Translations under genes and position numbers: made by a program
Notes under the pieces: model-generated
What the model was told of the DNA's origin: nothing
What the model saw: only the letters and a program-made list of their open reading frames with translations
The model's database searches: none
DNA from: Pseudobacillus wudalianchiensis
GTDB lineage: Bacteria; Bacillota; Bacilli; Bacillales; Domibacillaceae
Reading direction: 5' to 3'
DNA length: 64,000 nucleotides
NCBI RefSeq assembly: GCF_001685015.1
Contig: NZ_MAYT01000003.1
Location: forward strand, 52,762-116,761
Shown: positions 28,028-37,710 of the stretch, piece after piece
Layout of the letters: the number at the start of each line of letters is the position of its first letter
Position numbering within the stretch: the stretch's first letter is position 1

Positions 28028-28096
28028 TAGAAAGTGACCGGTTACTTTCACAAGCCCTTATATCGCTTTGCAACGGTTCTGAAAACACAAAGAGGC

Positions 28097-28324
28097 TTGT
28101 GACAAAAGGAGTTCGGAACGGTCTCATTCCGAACCCCTTTCTTTTTTAGTTGATTTTCCAGTCGAGAGAAAGATAGACCTCTCCGAGTCAATTATTTAGA
28201 CCATCTTCGGACCTTGCCGAGTCCAGCTGGCCATTCTCTTGAGAATCATGGCAGCAAAAGTAAGCAGCGCCTGCGCCGACAATTTTTCAAGTCTCCTTAA
28301 CGTTGTCCAACGCCTGCGAACCAT
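28097..28324 (-). mobile_element. IS1182-like element remnant: transposase C-terminus and 3' end
   Basis: The minus strand encodes a 42-residue tail (28196-28324) containing SAQALLTFAAMILKRMASW, typical of the C-terminus of IS1182-type transposases. It is followed by about 100 bp shared with 12474-12600, including the hairpin GTTCGGAACG/CATTCCGAAC-like end. The rest of the element is gone. The hairpin at 28104-28140 probably terminates the sigma-54 activator transcript. Confidence 0.6.
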
Positions 28325-28423
28325 TCATACTCTCCCCTTCCTTTCTAAATAACAAAATACAATTGATTAGTGCGGAGTATCATACTCCGTCTTAGTGGTA
28401 TAGGCATTGGGGGATATCGCTAT

Positions 28424-29686
28424 TTATATCTTTTTAATGGTGAAAAATTTTCTTAAGAGCCAAGGTCCCGGTGTAAATCCAAGTGCTAATTGCCAAGCAC
28501 CTATCGCTTGTAAACCATACTCACGAATTAATATCATTTTTGCACTCATGCTTCTTACATCTTCAAACCATACCTCGTGTGTTTGTCCCTGTTCATCTTT
28601 ATACTGAAAGAATGGTGATTCATATTCCTCTGAATATTGGATAGGTGACTGGTACCTCATTGCTGTTTCAATCGCTCTCTGATTTGATATAGCGGGCGCA
28701 ACTGTTCCCGGCCTGTACGGGATTAACCAATTATATCCGTATAAAGGAACTCCAAGTATAACTTTTCTTCGCGGAACACTCCTTATGGCAAATTGTATCG
28801 TACTTCTTACCTCAGTAATTGGTGCAACAGGCCCTGGTTCACTACCAGAATGATGCCAATCATATGCCATAATAAACATATAATCAACGACAGCTCCAAT
28901 CCCCCCATAATCGTATCCCTTTAACCATGGGATATCATCACTTGTTTTTGCTGGAACTGCAATTGTCAAAACGTAGCCTGCTGTCCTCAAACGGTCCCGC
29001 AATTGGCGTAAAAATCCTGTAAAAAGGTCCCTATCCTCACCCATTACACGCTCAAAATCAATGTTTACTCCGCCATACCCTTTTCTGGATACTAAATACA
29101 AGATATTATTTACAAGATTTGTCCTTGCTGCAGGATTATTTAGGACTTCATGAGCAAGCTCAGGGCTAAATCCCTCAGGAGTAAGATTAGTGATAGTGAC
29201 TAGTGGTGTAACTCGGTTCCTCCAAGTGGTTTCAATTGCAACTAAGTCATTTAGATTGTTCACTATATCTCCATTAGCGGCAAAGTGATATTCAAAAATG
29301 GAAATATAAGATTGATAAGGGGCGAACTGATTGATTAACGTTCGATCCAATTCTGCTGTTCGAACAACATAATACCCCAATGTGCCTGCAAGATAGTTCG
29401 ATATATCAGGAATCCTAATTTTCATTCCAGGTTGTAAAACATTGAGATTAAGGGATGGATTGGCCGTTCTTAATTGCTCTAAGGAAACGTAAGCTCTCCC
29501 GGCAATGCTAGTAAGCGTGTCTCCTGGCTGAACAGTATATACATAGAGAGGGATAAGCAGGGATTGACCCGGAACAATATTCGTCTCCGCCAAACCATTA
29601 ACACTCCGAAGCTGATCAACAGAGGAATCATATCGATTACTTATTGAAAACAAAGTATCTCCAGGTTGAACCGTATGAATAAACAT
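28424..29686 (-). CDS. LysM-repeat glycosyl hydrolase family 18 protein (SleL/YaaH-like)
   Basis: 420 aa. Two N-terminal LysM domains (residues 4-47 and 50-95, each with the TVQPGDTL signature) bind peptidoglycan. The GH18 barrel follows, with GGVNIDFERV holding the catalytic Glu and MAYDWHHSGSEPGPVAP the substrate loop. In Bacillus, SleL/YaaH acts as an N-acetylglucosaminidase on spore cortex during germination and is spore-associated without a classical signal peptide; none is seen here either. ATG at 29686 follows AAAGGGGGG; an ATG six codons earlier lacks a site. Confidence 0.9.
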   Translation of the reverse strand: MFIHTVQPGDTLFSISNRYDSSVDQLRSVNGLAETNIVPGQSLLIPLYVYTVQPGDTLTSIAGRAYVSLEQLRTANPSLNLNVLQPGMKIRIPDISNYLAGTLGYYVVRTAELDRTLINQFAPYQSYISIFEYHFAANGDIVNNLNDLVAIETTWRNRVTPLVTITNLTPEGFSPELAHEVLNNPAARTNLVNNILYLVSRKGYGGVNIDFERVMGEDRDLFTGFLRQLRDRLRTAGYVLTIAVPAKTSDDIPWLKGYDYGGIGAVVDYMFIMAYDWHHSGSEPGPVAPITEVRSTIQFAIRSVPRRKVILGVPLYGYNWLIPYRPGTVAPAISNQRAIETAMRYQSPIQYSEEYESPFFQYKDEQGQTHEVWFEDVRSMSAKMILIREYGLQAIGAWQLALGFTPGPWLLRKFFTIKKI

Positions 29687-29872
29687 ATTTGTCCCCCCTT
29701 TCACAAAAAATCATTATAGTTTTTTATCTATAAAAATAATATTAATTTGCCTGCCAACAAATACCTAAATTAAGAGGATTGTACAAAACCCCAAAGCATT
29801 ATATGAATACTTTATAAAAATCTAAAGGTGAAAATTAATGCGTAAGAAACATAAAATGAGGCGCCCCCTTTT

Positions 29873-30061
29873 TTAGTGAGGGAAATTTTCAATGCGAAGC
29901 TGTTGAAAGGTTGTTAACTCTAGATCATCACTGTCATTCAAGTTCTCAACCATTACAGCCAATTGTTTGGTATCTAGTTTTGCACTGAATGATATTCCAT
30001 CGTTAACAAAAAGCTCAGATGCTGCGATTGTCCTAGCAGCCATTTCATTAATGATTCCTAG
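29873..30061 (-). pseudogene. C-terminal fragment of an unidentified protein
   Basis: 62 sense codons without a start, bounded upstream by a stop, reading GIINEMAARTIAASELF and ending TTFQQLRIENFPH. Composition looks like a real protein end. Family unknown. No ribosome site. Confidence 0.3.
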
Positions 30062-30213
30062 TCAGGTAGTGTTACATGAACTGGAGCTGTATAGAGTATT
30101 TATATGTACCTTAGAACCCTCTTTTAACTTGAGAGCGATATGGCGGAATATATTGTTATGATAAAAGTAGTGTTAGGTGATGTTCTTTTAGAAGAATTAA
30201 GGTTGGAGGGATC

Positions 30214-30750
30214 TTGATGAAGGATTCTGTTGAGTTGTGTGTGGTAGATATCGAAAACATGCAAGACTTAAAGTTTGTGAAAAAGGCAGCAAAATTATTA
30301 CAGAAACTTGTTTCAAACGGAGCGGCAATTGGATGGGTTGATCCGCCTTTAACAGAAGAAGTGGCTGATTTACTCTTGGAGTTGACCATTGCAAGTGAAA
30401 ATAGTAATGCATGCCTAATCGCAGCTTGGGTCGGTCAAGATCTGGCAGGGATTGGATACTGGAGGCGCTATAATCGCCCCACCCACTACCCTCACGCCGA
30501 CATAGAAAAATTGGCAATCGACCCAAGGTTTCAAGGTCGTGGCTTAGGGCGCCAACTTATGAATCAGTTAATTTCCACTGCAGTTAAGGCTGGGATTGAA
30601 GTGCTGACCATTGACTTCCGTAGTGACAATGAAAGAGCCGCCAAGCTGTATAAATCCCTGGGATTCACAGAATACGGTCGATTGCCCCGTTTTGTGGCCA
30701 TCGGTACTGATCGATACGACAAAATGTTTTACGCCCTCGATCTACGATAA
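30214..30750 (+). CDS. GNAT family N-acetyltransferase
   Basis: 178 aa. The acetyl-CoA binding motif A is clear: IEKLAIDPRFQGRGLGRQLMNQLI (Q/RxxGxG/A), followed by the motif B region VLTIDFRSDNERAAKLYKSLGFTEYGRL. GNATs transfer acetyl from acetyl-CoA to amines of small molecules or proteins; the substrate cannot be told. Start ATG after GGAGGG. Stands alone between remnants. Confidence 0.88.
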   Translation: MMKDSVELCVVDIENMQDLKFVKKAAKLLQKLVSNGAAIGWVDPPLTEEVADLLLELTIASENSNACLIAAWVGQDLAGIGYWRRYNRPTHYPHADIEKLAIDPRFQGRGLGRQLMNQLISTAVKAGIEVLTIDFRSDNERAAKLYKSLGFTEYGRLPRFVAIGTDRYDKMFYALDLR

Positions 30751-30867
30751 TCCAGAGACGGGTGCTTTAGTTTATTAAGCAGCTAAAAGGATCTTCCGAT
30801 TTGAAAACCCTCTTTCGTGGCTGATAGCGGATTTCGTGTGAATTAAAAAAGCTCCTTAATAAATACC

Positions 30868-30917
30868 AAAAAATGCATCTGGCCAGTCTTTATAAAACTG
30901 GCCAGATGCATTTTTAC
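30868..30917. terminator. Strong bidirectional hairpin
   Basis: Perfect 18-19 bp stem AAAATGCATCTGGCCAGT/ACTGGCCAGATGCATTTT around a 9-base loop, flanked by A and T runs. Confidence 0.85.
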
Positions 30918-30923
30918 AATTTA

Positions 30924-30983
30924 CTCGCTTTAAAGGATTCGAACCTCTGACCGTCAGCTTAGAAGGCTGTTGCCCTATCGTCC
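30924..30983 (-). pseudogene. Decayed tRNA-Arg (TCT), anticodon and T arms only
   Basis: On the minus strand the sequence reads an anticodon loop CTTCTAA with a partly paired CAGC/GCTG stem, then a T arm with GGTTCGAATCC. The D arm is degenerate and the acceptor stem does not pair (TTTTTTTGG against AAAGCGAGT). It cannot be a working tRNA. It lies directly beside a strong hairpin. Such 3'-biased tRNA fragments often mark an attachment site of a lost integrative element. Confidence 0.55.
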
Positions 30984-31133
30984 AAAAAAATCATTTATAT
31001 TATTTATGTTATGAACATGAGAGTAACCAATGTCTTTCAGCCCTTACCTTTGCTCGAATCGTTATGGCGGGCATTATGATATGTACTGTTTACTAAAATA
31101 TTACATCTCTCTAGGTGACATTCCTTTATTCCC

Positions 31134-31502
31134 CTACGTTAAAAGATTTTTCTCAAGATCGTTAAACAATTTAAATATCATCACTCGTTCGCCCGTACGA
31201 GAGCTTAAATCAGTATGAAAACTTTTCACTTTTTCTCCAGTGATAGTTAATATAATATCCTTAAGATCTTCTACACCTGATTCAACTAACTCGGAACGAT
31301 TTTTTTTTATGGTTAGCATTCCCTCTTTTGTTTCACAAACTGTATATTCGGCTGGTGTTAAAATACCTTTTAAATTAACAATTATCATATTCCGTACTAT
31401 ATCTGTCTTTACAGATACAGACCCACGCCCAAGATAGTCCTTCTCCCATTGAGTAATTGACTTGCTTATCGCTGATTCAAAAGAACCTTTCGATACTTTC
31501 AT
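31134..31502 (-). CDS. DUF2294 family protein (YbcI-like)
   Basis: 122 aa. Family features are an early YLGRGSVSVKTDIVRNMIIV, the centre LKGILTPAEYTVCETKEG and the end SFHTDLSSRTGERVMIF. Function unknown. In Bacillus subtilis ybcI sits with the ybcC/ndhF pair, now known as DabA/DabB, and here too it lies just downstream of dabB-dabA on the same strand, although separated by 615 bp. The conserved association suggests a role with the DAB system. Confidence 0.75.
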   Translation of the reverse strand: MKVSKGSFESAISKSITQWEKDYLGRGSVSVKTDIVRNMIIVNLKGILTPAEYTVCETKEGMLTIKKNRSELVESGVEDLKDIILTITGEKVKSFHTDLSSRTGERVMIFKLFNDLEKNLLT

Positions 31503-32117
31503 GTATTATGCATCTCCCGAACAAAAAGTTGGTCTATTTCACTTATTTTTTATTTTTAGTCTCTCACACGATTTTTATCCTTATTGTAAGTGCCCATCGT
31601 CAATCTTACATTCGAAAAACCCCCGTATACGTGCTAGATATACAAAGCAGATTCTTTCAGCTTAACAATCAATAATCCTTAAGATCATTAAATGAAAAGA
31701 TTATTTTTAGATCAAAATTGGTTTCAACGCCTCCCTCATGCTCTATAAGCTTTACTCTTTACTCTTCATTAATCCATAAAAGAATCTCATGACCCTCTGC
31801 GTCCCAAGGAAGATAACAATGTAAACCAAAACGGTCTTCACTAGCTACTCCAAGAGGTAGGTCAAGTACCTCTATTCCCATTCTTAGTTTTTTCGAAGAG
31901 TTTTTAAGGATATAAGCTCTCGTTCTACCTCTCCAAAAAAGTTCTTACTACATCTTATGGGTCTTATCGGGGACTTGTATGTAAACACTTAGTAAGTTTC
32001 AAAAGGTTGAGCCATTACCTGCTGTTTCCCCATACATGGTAGGCAGCACTGACTTTTCTCCATGTATGGGTGTACAGAAGTTACCCCTCCCTGCTATTTC
32101 AAAATGGCAAATGATGA
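31503..32117. other. Intergenic region with one coding remnant
   Basis: On the minus strand 31759-31930 is open and reads GIEVLDLPLGVASEDRFG and ends DAEGHEILLWINEE before a stop, without a convincing start or ribosome site; possibly the end of a decayed gene. Nothing else recognised. Confidence 0.35.
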
Positions 32118-32630
32118 TCAGCCAAGGTTTGTTTTAGTCTCAGGAACCTCCACAATTAAGGATTTTTCATCCCGCTTGTCAACGATTAAACCTTGGACTT
32201 TAACATGCGATGGCACTAATGGATGATGACGAATGATCTCAACACTTTTTTCGATATTATCACTACTATTTCCTTTTCCATTTAGCCATTCATTAACCGT
32301 GCCACCCGAAAATTCTGGCATACAATTTTGAAAAAGATAGTCCAGCGTTTGGGTTTTGTCTTTCATTGATTCAAGTTGAGTTGGTATATTGACTGTGAAA
32401 GTCCTCTTCTCTTTTGTTCCGATCACAAAAACCTCTTCAACACTCTCCCGATAAATAGCAAGGATAACAGACCTCATTATATCTCCATAAGGATGCAGAA
32501 TATCGGTATCGTAGTTTTGTATAGCCAGCACATTTTCTGATCGAATATGAGTCATTTCTTGCAAGATAGGCTCTAACTCGTTTTCAATGTCCATTAAAAA
32601 TAGTGCTTTTTTATTTTTATCTACATTCAT
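32118..32630 (-). CDS. Carbonic-anhydrase-like protein of the DAB locus, apparently lacking zinc ligands
   Basis: 170 aa starting at the ATG 32630 after AAAGGATG. The fold pattern resembles beta-carbonic anhydrase (YbcF-like), with ALFLMDIENELEPIL where the family has C-x-D-x-R and FVIGTKEKR where it has G-H-x-x-C. The Cys, His and Cys zinc ligands are therefore missing and catalysis is unlikely. It directly follows dabA and probably belongs to the same operon. A regulatory or structural role is inferred. Family assignment is moderate because it rests on position and weak motifs. Confidence 0.55.
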   Translation of the reverse strand: MNVDKNKKALFLMDIENELEPILQEMTHIRSENVLAIQNYDTDILHPYGDIMRSVILAIYRESVEEVFVIGTKEKRTFTVNIPTQLESMKDKTQTLDYLFQNCMPEFSGGTVNEWLNGKGNSSDNIEKSVEIIRHHPLVPSHVKVQGLIVDKRDEKSLIVEVPETKTNLG

Positions 32631-32706
32631 AAAGTACATCCTTTCTTTATTGTCATACATGTTTTGATCACCTAACAAATCATTTGATAACTGTTTATTT
32701 TAGTAG

Positions 32707-35334
32707 TTACCAGTTTTCCCAACGTCCTTTCGAATCAATACTAGCCAGTCGAACCCATCCATTTTGAACTTTTCCCCGAAATGCTGAATTATTATTTAAT
32801 AACCGTTTTACATATTCGTTAGGTGCTTGGATGACAATCAGCAAACGAAGAGGAGAATGATAAGCCTCGTGATCGGATTGCATGACGGATTGCCAAGGCA
32901 GTCCAGCTAACAAGTCACTTGCATTTCCCTGCATAACACCGAGACCTGCTGTAACGGTTTGAGTTGCTTTATTTCCGCTGCCATAATAATGAGGTGCTAC
33001 CGTTGAAGCGTAATATTGGAGATTAATCCATTGGGCCACCGTTCCTGGTCCAGCAATGATGTTAGCTAGGATATCACCATGTTCATCCTGATTCCAATCA
33101 TAATTATGAAGGAAGACCCTCCCTTCCAAGTCACAATCCTGAGTTAGTTTACGTTGACCAATAATAAAAGCGGCATTGCGAGCTAATCCCCATTCCGGGC
33201 GTATCTCACTCCAATCTTCCGCAAAACGGTGTGCCTCAGCCTTCGGATTTTTGAATTTCGATTGGAAATTCGGTAATTGAGCTAGACGTTCTGCATTTGC
33301 ATTATGACTAACTTTCGGCATAATAGCTTCAATACAATCAAATGCTTCTTGTGCAGCTTCGGAAAGCTCTGGAACATAAATCCAGTGTAATTCATCCACT
33401 GTTGTTTTATGCTCAGCGGCTGCGAAAACAGTATCCTCAGGAATTTTAATTCCCTCAAAAGAAAGCTCCTCTCTTACCTCAGGAAGGTTACATAAAGCAG
33501 CTAGAACTCTAGCATTGAATCCACCTGCCGCTCCCCCGCAGGCACCACAGTCAAGAGCAGCAGCATAGGGATTGTTGGTACTTTTACTGCCATGTCCACA
33601 TATGACGACTAATGGCGCAAAATCCTTTGTTAGCCCCATCATTTTCAGAGCTTGGCGTGCATACGTCACTTTTTCTTCTTCAGAAAAACCAACAGGTATC
33701 TCTGCTTCTCTATTATGAGCATGATTAAGTGAGAGCGTTGTATTAGGTTTGCGTAACCAAGTCTTATGAAGGTTATGAATAAAACGATCCGCTCCCCTCG
33801 GCATAAAACTACGTGCTACCGTTTGGAGACTAAGCCAAGGTCCGCTTAGCTCAGGTAAAAGTAAGTTTGAAAGTACATTTTGTTTCATCATTTTAAATGT
33901 AGAGCTTAAGGAATTAATTGCTTGTTTACGTTGTTGATATGATTTGAGTTCATTTTCATCTGCAGCTTCTTTTATTTTGTGTTGAGGCTTTAGTATAACC
34001 GGCAAGGAAGAATGACTGTGATCACTCCCAAGTTCACTAGTTTCAATCGGTAAGCCAAAGAAACCGGCAATTCCAATCGTTTCAAACGGACCTTCTTTTT
34101 CAAGTTGACGACGAAAAGGTTCTGATCGTACATCAATGCAAAATGCCAATTGAGCTAATACAGATTTTTTATTGTCACTCTCATATTGCTTAGAGGCAAT
34201 CTTCTGACTTAATTGATCTGTGTATGTTTGTTCCCAAGCTTCTAACCAAAGTTTCCTGCGAAGCTTCTCATCAAAACGGTAGGCAAAGGATAAATATTCT
34301 TTTTGTTCAGCCGCTGACATTTGTGACCATTCATCGATTGTAAGCCCCCCCCAATAGAGCCAGGATGCTAAAAGGGAAGCAATTGAAACTTTTTTCTTAG
34401 ATCGATAATTATTCAAAGTTAAGCAAGGCTTTATGAGAGCCCACTCCATAGAAATTCGAACTGCTAAATAGTCTGTTAGGAGTGCATGCTCGTGGCTCGA
34501 TTGTTGAGAACGCCAAAGCATCATTCCTGCCCATCCAGGCAAGGAAAGTAAATGACCTTCAAGATAAGCCTGTATTTCTGATTCGGGAATTTCCAATGCG
34601 AATAATGCTTCTTGTAAAGCCAAATGGGCCTCTTGTGGCCAGCCTTTTAAGATTTCACGCTGCTTTTTACTAAGAGCTGGATCATATTGAATGAGACGCT
34701 TCCAAGCACGATAGAAACCCTCCTCGCGATTTGGCATTGCCCAGCCCGCCTGGGAGTCATCAAGAAATAACTTACACCATTTGATGACATGTTGATCGAG
34801 AATATCGCCTAATCTTTCACCATCTTGATTCTCTAACTGCGAACTTATTGGTTGCATTGAAGAATTCTCAAGGCTATCCATATTTAATCCATTAAACTCA
34901 TCTGCTAACTTCTCCAGTTTAGGTGATGACAAAAGGGTAGAAGGCAGTGGATCTAATTTTAATGCAGCCCGGCAAAACTGCTCCGCTACGTCCCGTGGGA
35001 TGTTAAAGGAATGTGAATCAAGCCAACGCTGCAGCCCCATTTCCACATAAGCTTCATCAATCTCTCCCTTGCTCTTTGCCGAAAGGATCATCGAAGCACT
35101 AGGGTATATATCAACATCACGAGTATTTTTTAACCAACCTGCAACCTGATCAAAAGATTGCTTTTCAAGTCCCATCCACGGACTACGTGCTGCAAATGTA
35201 GAAATGGGTCCAAGGGGTGCAATCACTCGGCTAGCAGATTCAATTAAAACGTTAATATCGCTTTCTTGAAAATCAATATTTATATCTTTATTTCTTATAC
35301 TTCTTTCCATCAACGCGGATGTTACGCCCATCAT
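32707..35334 (-). CDS. dabA: Inorganic carbon accumulation protein DabA (DUF2309)
   Basis: 875 aa cytoplasmic subunit of the DAB complex, a beta-carbonic-anhydrase-like protein that hydrates CO2 and is coupled to the membrane partner DabB. All four expected zinc/active-site residues are seen: Cys399 and Asp401 in FCIDVRSEPFRRQ, His581 in ICGHGSKS and Cys596 in DCGACGG, with the 15-residue His-to-Cys spacing of characterised DabA. The ATG follows AAGGAGG. Only 17 bp separate it from dabB. It would supply bicarbonate when CO2 is limiting. Confidence 0.93.
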   Translation of the reverse strand: MMGVTSALMERSIRNKDINIDFQESDINVLIESASRVIAPLGPISTFAARSPWMGLEKQSFDQVAGWLKNTRDVDIYPSASMILSAKSKGEIDEAYVEMGLQRWLDSHSFNIPRDVAEQFCRAALKLDPLPSTLLSSPKLEKLADEFNGLNMDSLENSSMQPISSQLENQDGERLGDILDQHVIKWCKLFLDDSQAGWAMPNREEGFYRAWKRLIQYDPALSKKQREILKGWPQEAHLALQEALFALEIPESEIQAYLEGHLLSLPGWAGMMLWRSQQSSHEHALLTDYLAVRISMEWALIKPCLTLNNYRSKKKVSIASLLASWLYWGGLTIDEWSQMSAAEQKEYLSFAYRFDEKLRRKLWLEAWEQTYTDQLSQKIASKQYESDNKKSVLAQLAFCIDVRSEPFRRQLEKEGPFETIGIAGFFGLPIETSELGSDHSHSSLPVILKPQHKIKEAADENELKSYQQRKQAINSLSSTFKMMKQNVLSNLLLPELSGPWLSLQTVARSFMPRGADRFIHNLHKTWLRKPNTTLSLNHAHNREAEIPVGFSEEEKVTYARQALKMMGLTKDFAPLVVICGHGSKSTNNPYAAALDCGACGGAAGGFNARVLAALCNLPEVREELSFEGIKIPEDTVFAAAEHKTTVDELHWIYVPELSEAAQEAFDCIEAIMPKVSHNANAERLAQLPNFQSKFKNPKAEAHRFAEDWSEIRPEWGLARNAAFIIGQRKLTQDCDLEGRVFLHNYDWNQDEHGDILANIIAGPGTVAQWINLQYYASTVAPHYYGSGNKATQTVTAGLGVMQGNASDLLAGLPWQSVMQSDHEAYHSPLRLLIVIQAPNEYVKRLLNNNSAFRGKVQNGWVRLASIDSKGRWENW

Positions 35335-35351
35335 TGATTCCCTCCTTATGA

Positions 35352-36863
35352 TTAATATTGTTTAAGGTAGTTTGGATGACTCTCTACTGACTTTGGTTTC
35401 GCTTCACCTAACCGCACTAACCAAAGATAGAGTACTGCGAAGGAAACTGAAGAACGATTACGAGCAACCCACGTACCTATCGCACTACCAACTAGTAAGA
35501 GACATACGACAATGATGACAACTGGCATTGGAGGTTGAGTACTTCGAGAAACGGCTGCATGCAGCCACTCATAGAAGAGGTTATGAATGATAAAATAAAT
35601 GAGGGCAGTTCCTCCTAAAAGTGATAAGCCAGTAATTCGACCAATTCTCCCCTCCCCAAAAGCTACGAGCTGTGTCCAAGAAACGGACAATGACCATCCT
35701 AAGATTAACGCACTAATCAATCGATATCCCTCTCCAGGAGCCATGAGCCAAAAAGCAAGCCCTATAACTAAGCCTAAAACTCGACCAGCAACGACCCACA
35801 AGTAGGATGATCTTTCATTAACGCGAGGTGATACTTCGAAACGGCGTACTGCCGAACCAGCCTGTAAAAACAGCGTAGCTTTGAACAGTCCATGTAGGAT
35901 AAGGTGAAGGATAGCTGCAATATGCGCACCTAATGCACACTGAATAAGCATAAATCCCATTTGTCCGATCGTCGAGCCTACTAACTGGCGTTTATAGTCA
36001 ACCTGGACTAAACTAATTCCAGCTCCAATCAATACAGAAATACTGGCAAAGATAAGTAAAATTATCGATGCTATGTCACCATTAAAAAGAGGTGAAAATC
36101 GAGTTAGCATAATCCCGCCTGCATTTACTAATCCTGCGTGCATAATCGCAGAAACAGGAGTCGGAGCAACAATAGACTCAATTAACCATCTCTGAAAAGG
36201 CCACTGAGCTGCAGGAATTATCACTGCTAATACGATCAATAAATTAATCCCTGTTTTCTCCCATGCTCCAAGTTGAGCTAAACTTTCATTTGTTAACGCT
36301 AATGATAACTGCCATTGACCTGTGACTTGAAAAAGCCAAATCATTGCAAGTAACAAAGAAAACCAACTTAATATAAATAATCGACCAGAAACCTTGGCTG
36401 CTTCAACAGCTACTTTCCACCCACTATTTAACCTGATCAGCAAGGTTAATCCAGCAAGAGTAGCTCCCCAAAATATAACCATCAAGCGCAAATCGCCACT
36501 TAACCATGCAATTGAAGCAAAACCCGTAGTAAATGTGAAAAGAGCAAAATACTTACGATAATAGCGGTCTCCCATTAAGTAACGCACAGAAAAACGCTGA
36601 ATGATTAAACCGATTGCAAGAACAAAGAAAGCCATTAACCAAGCCAAAGAATCCAAGTGCCAAGGACCAACATTTCCATTTACACTACTATTAGCAAGAG
36701 CCACTAAGGAAATCAAAGGCGGTAAAGCCGTGAGACCAATATGAATGCGAACAAAGCCCAAAGGGACTCGCGGATGCAAAAACAATAGTCCACTTAACGC
36801 AGAAGCAATAAGCATAACAAAAAATAATATTAACAATGATGGCAAACTCAGCGAAACTAACAT
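35352..36863 (-). CDS. dabB: Inorganic carbon transporter membrane subunit DabB (NuoL/NdhF-like)
   Basis: 503 aa, about fourteen membrane helices, related to the proton-pumping antiporter subunits of complex I. Conserved pieces include PVSAIMHAGLVNAGGIMLTR and the QLVGSTIGQMGFML helix with an embedded HLILHGLFKATLFL segment carrying the key Lys. With DabA it forms an ion-gradient-driven CO2-hydrating pump. First gene of the operon, start ATG after AAAGGGAG. Annotated historically as NADH dehydrogenase subunit 5, but no other complex I genes are present. Confidence 0.92.
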   Translation of the reverse strand: MLVSLSLPSLLILFFVMLIASALSGLLFLHPRVPLGFVRIHIGLTALPPLISLVALANSSVNGNVGPWHLDSLAWLMAFFVLAIGLIIQRFSVRYLMGDRYYRKYFALFTFTTGFASIAWLSGDLRLMVIFWGATLAGLTLLIRLNSGWKVAVEAAKVSGRLFILSWFSLLLAMIWLFQVTGQWQLSLALTNESLAQLGAWEKTGINLLIVLAVIIPAAQWPFQRWLIESIVAPTPVSAIMHAGLVNAGGIMLTRFSPLFNGDIASIILLIFASISVLIGAGISLVQVDYKRQLVGSTIGQMGFMLIQCALGAHIAAILHLILHGLFKATLFLQAGSAVRRFEVSPRVNERSSYLWVVAGRVLGLVIGLAFWLMAPGEGYRLISALILGWSLSVSWTQLVAFGEGRIGRITGLSLLGGTALIYFIIHNLFYEWLHAAVSRSTQPPMPVVIIVVCLLLVGSAIGTWVARNRSSVSFAVLYLWLVRLGEAKPKSVESHPNYLKQY

Positions 36864-37710
36864 TTCAAATTCTCCCTTTTTTAAGTAACGTTAACGTACA
36901 AGAAGTCCTTTTAATTCAGGCAATATTTTTGTAATTTCATACAATTTTGTTTATTCTTACTAATTAAATGTTATTTTTTCAATAAAAAAACCGACAGCTT
37001 CGATAATTCAATGATTATTTTCAATCATTGAATTATTAAAGTTGTCGGCTTCACTTCAACTAACTTCCAAAAAGTTTTTTGAAGAGCTACCTTTTTATAG
37101 GTTATTTTACTTTATGTTTTAACTTCCTTCTAAAGAAAATATCGGTATAACTTAAATTTAATCTGTTGGTTGTGAAATAAATCGATTTACGCTACTCTTC
37201 CTTTTTTATATTAGGACGCTTTTTCATCCAGTCAATATTAAATATTAAAAGAATGCTAAAGCCCAAATTGTTTAAAAAGGAGAAAATAAACATCTTTCGA
37301 TTATTAAGTAAGTATAAGATAGGACATTTTTTAAAATTTGTCAACAAGAAAGCCCTCATGTACTCTTTTAATAGGATCCAACTTAGGATGTTGGAATATG
37401 TAGAATGAAGCATCAACTTCTTTTTTAATAAATAACATATTTTTGTAAGCTATCATCTATGACTCTACTATAACGATCACTCTCTTCTTTTCTACATTTT
37501 CTTCCGCTTGTCACTTGTCCCAGAAGCCTTTTCCCTTTCATTTCTCATCTATGTTGTTTCGGCGGCTAATGGCGCAATTGTATGAAAGGCAAGTTCAATA
37601 GACTACTGGTTTATGATGGCGGAAAATGTCGTTCAAAATACCAAAAGACGACAACACCCCCGTAGTACAATACAATAGGATGGATTTTTTTGTAAAAGGA
37701 GGAGTTCCCT
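36864..37710. other. Intergenic region upstream of the DAB operon and the SH3 gene
   Basis: AT-rich, about 850 bp. Holds the hairpin at 36988-37046. A 74-codon minus-strand frame at 37192-37416 has no good ribosome site or recognisable domain. The region should contain the dabB promoter, but no convincing box could be fixed. Confidence 0.5.
36988..37046 (-). terminator. Long hairpin with U-tail, upstream of dabB
   Basis: About 27 bp arms around TTTT (CCGACAGCTTCGATAATTCA against its near complement), followed on the minus strand by GGTTTTTTT. It lies about 125 bp before dabB and is oriented to stop transcription coming into the operon. It could be an upstream insulator or a leader attenuator. 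Confidence 0.6.

Noticed and set aside
30924..30983. Functional tRNA-Arg gene
   Set aside because: Acceptor stem does not pair and the D arm is degenerate, so only a remnant is called.
35352..36863. Complex I subunit NdhF/NuoL
   Set aside because: No other respiratory complex genes; linkage to DabA with intact zinc site makes DabB the better call.
37192..37416. 74-codon hydrophobic minus-strand frame
   Set aside because: No ribosome site, AT-driven composition, no homology recognised.
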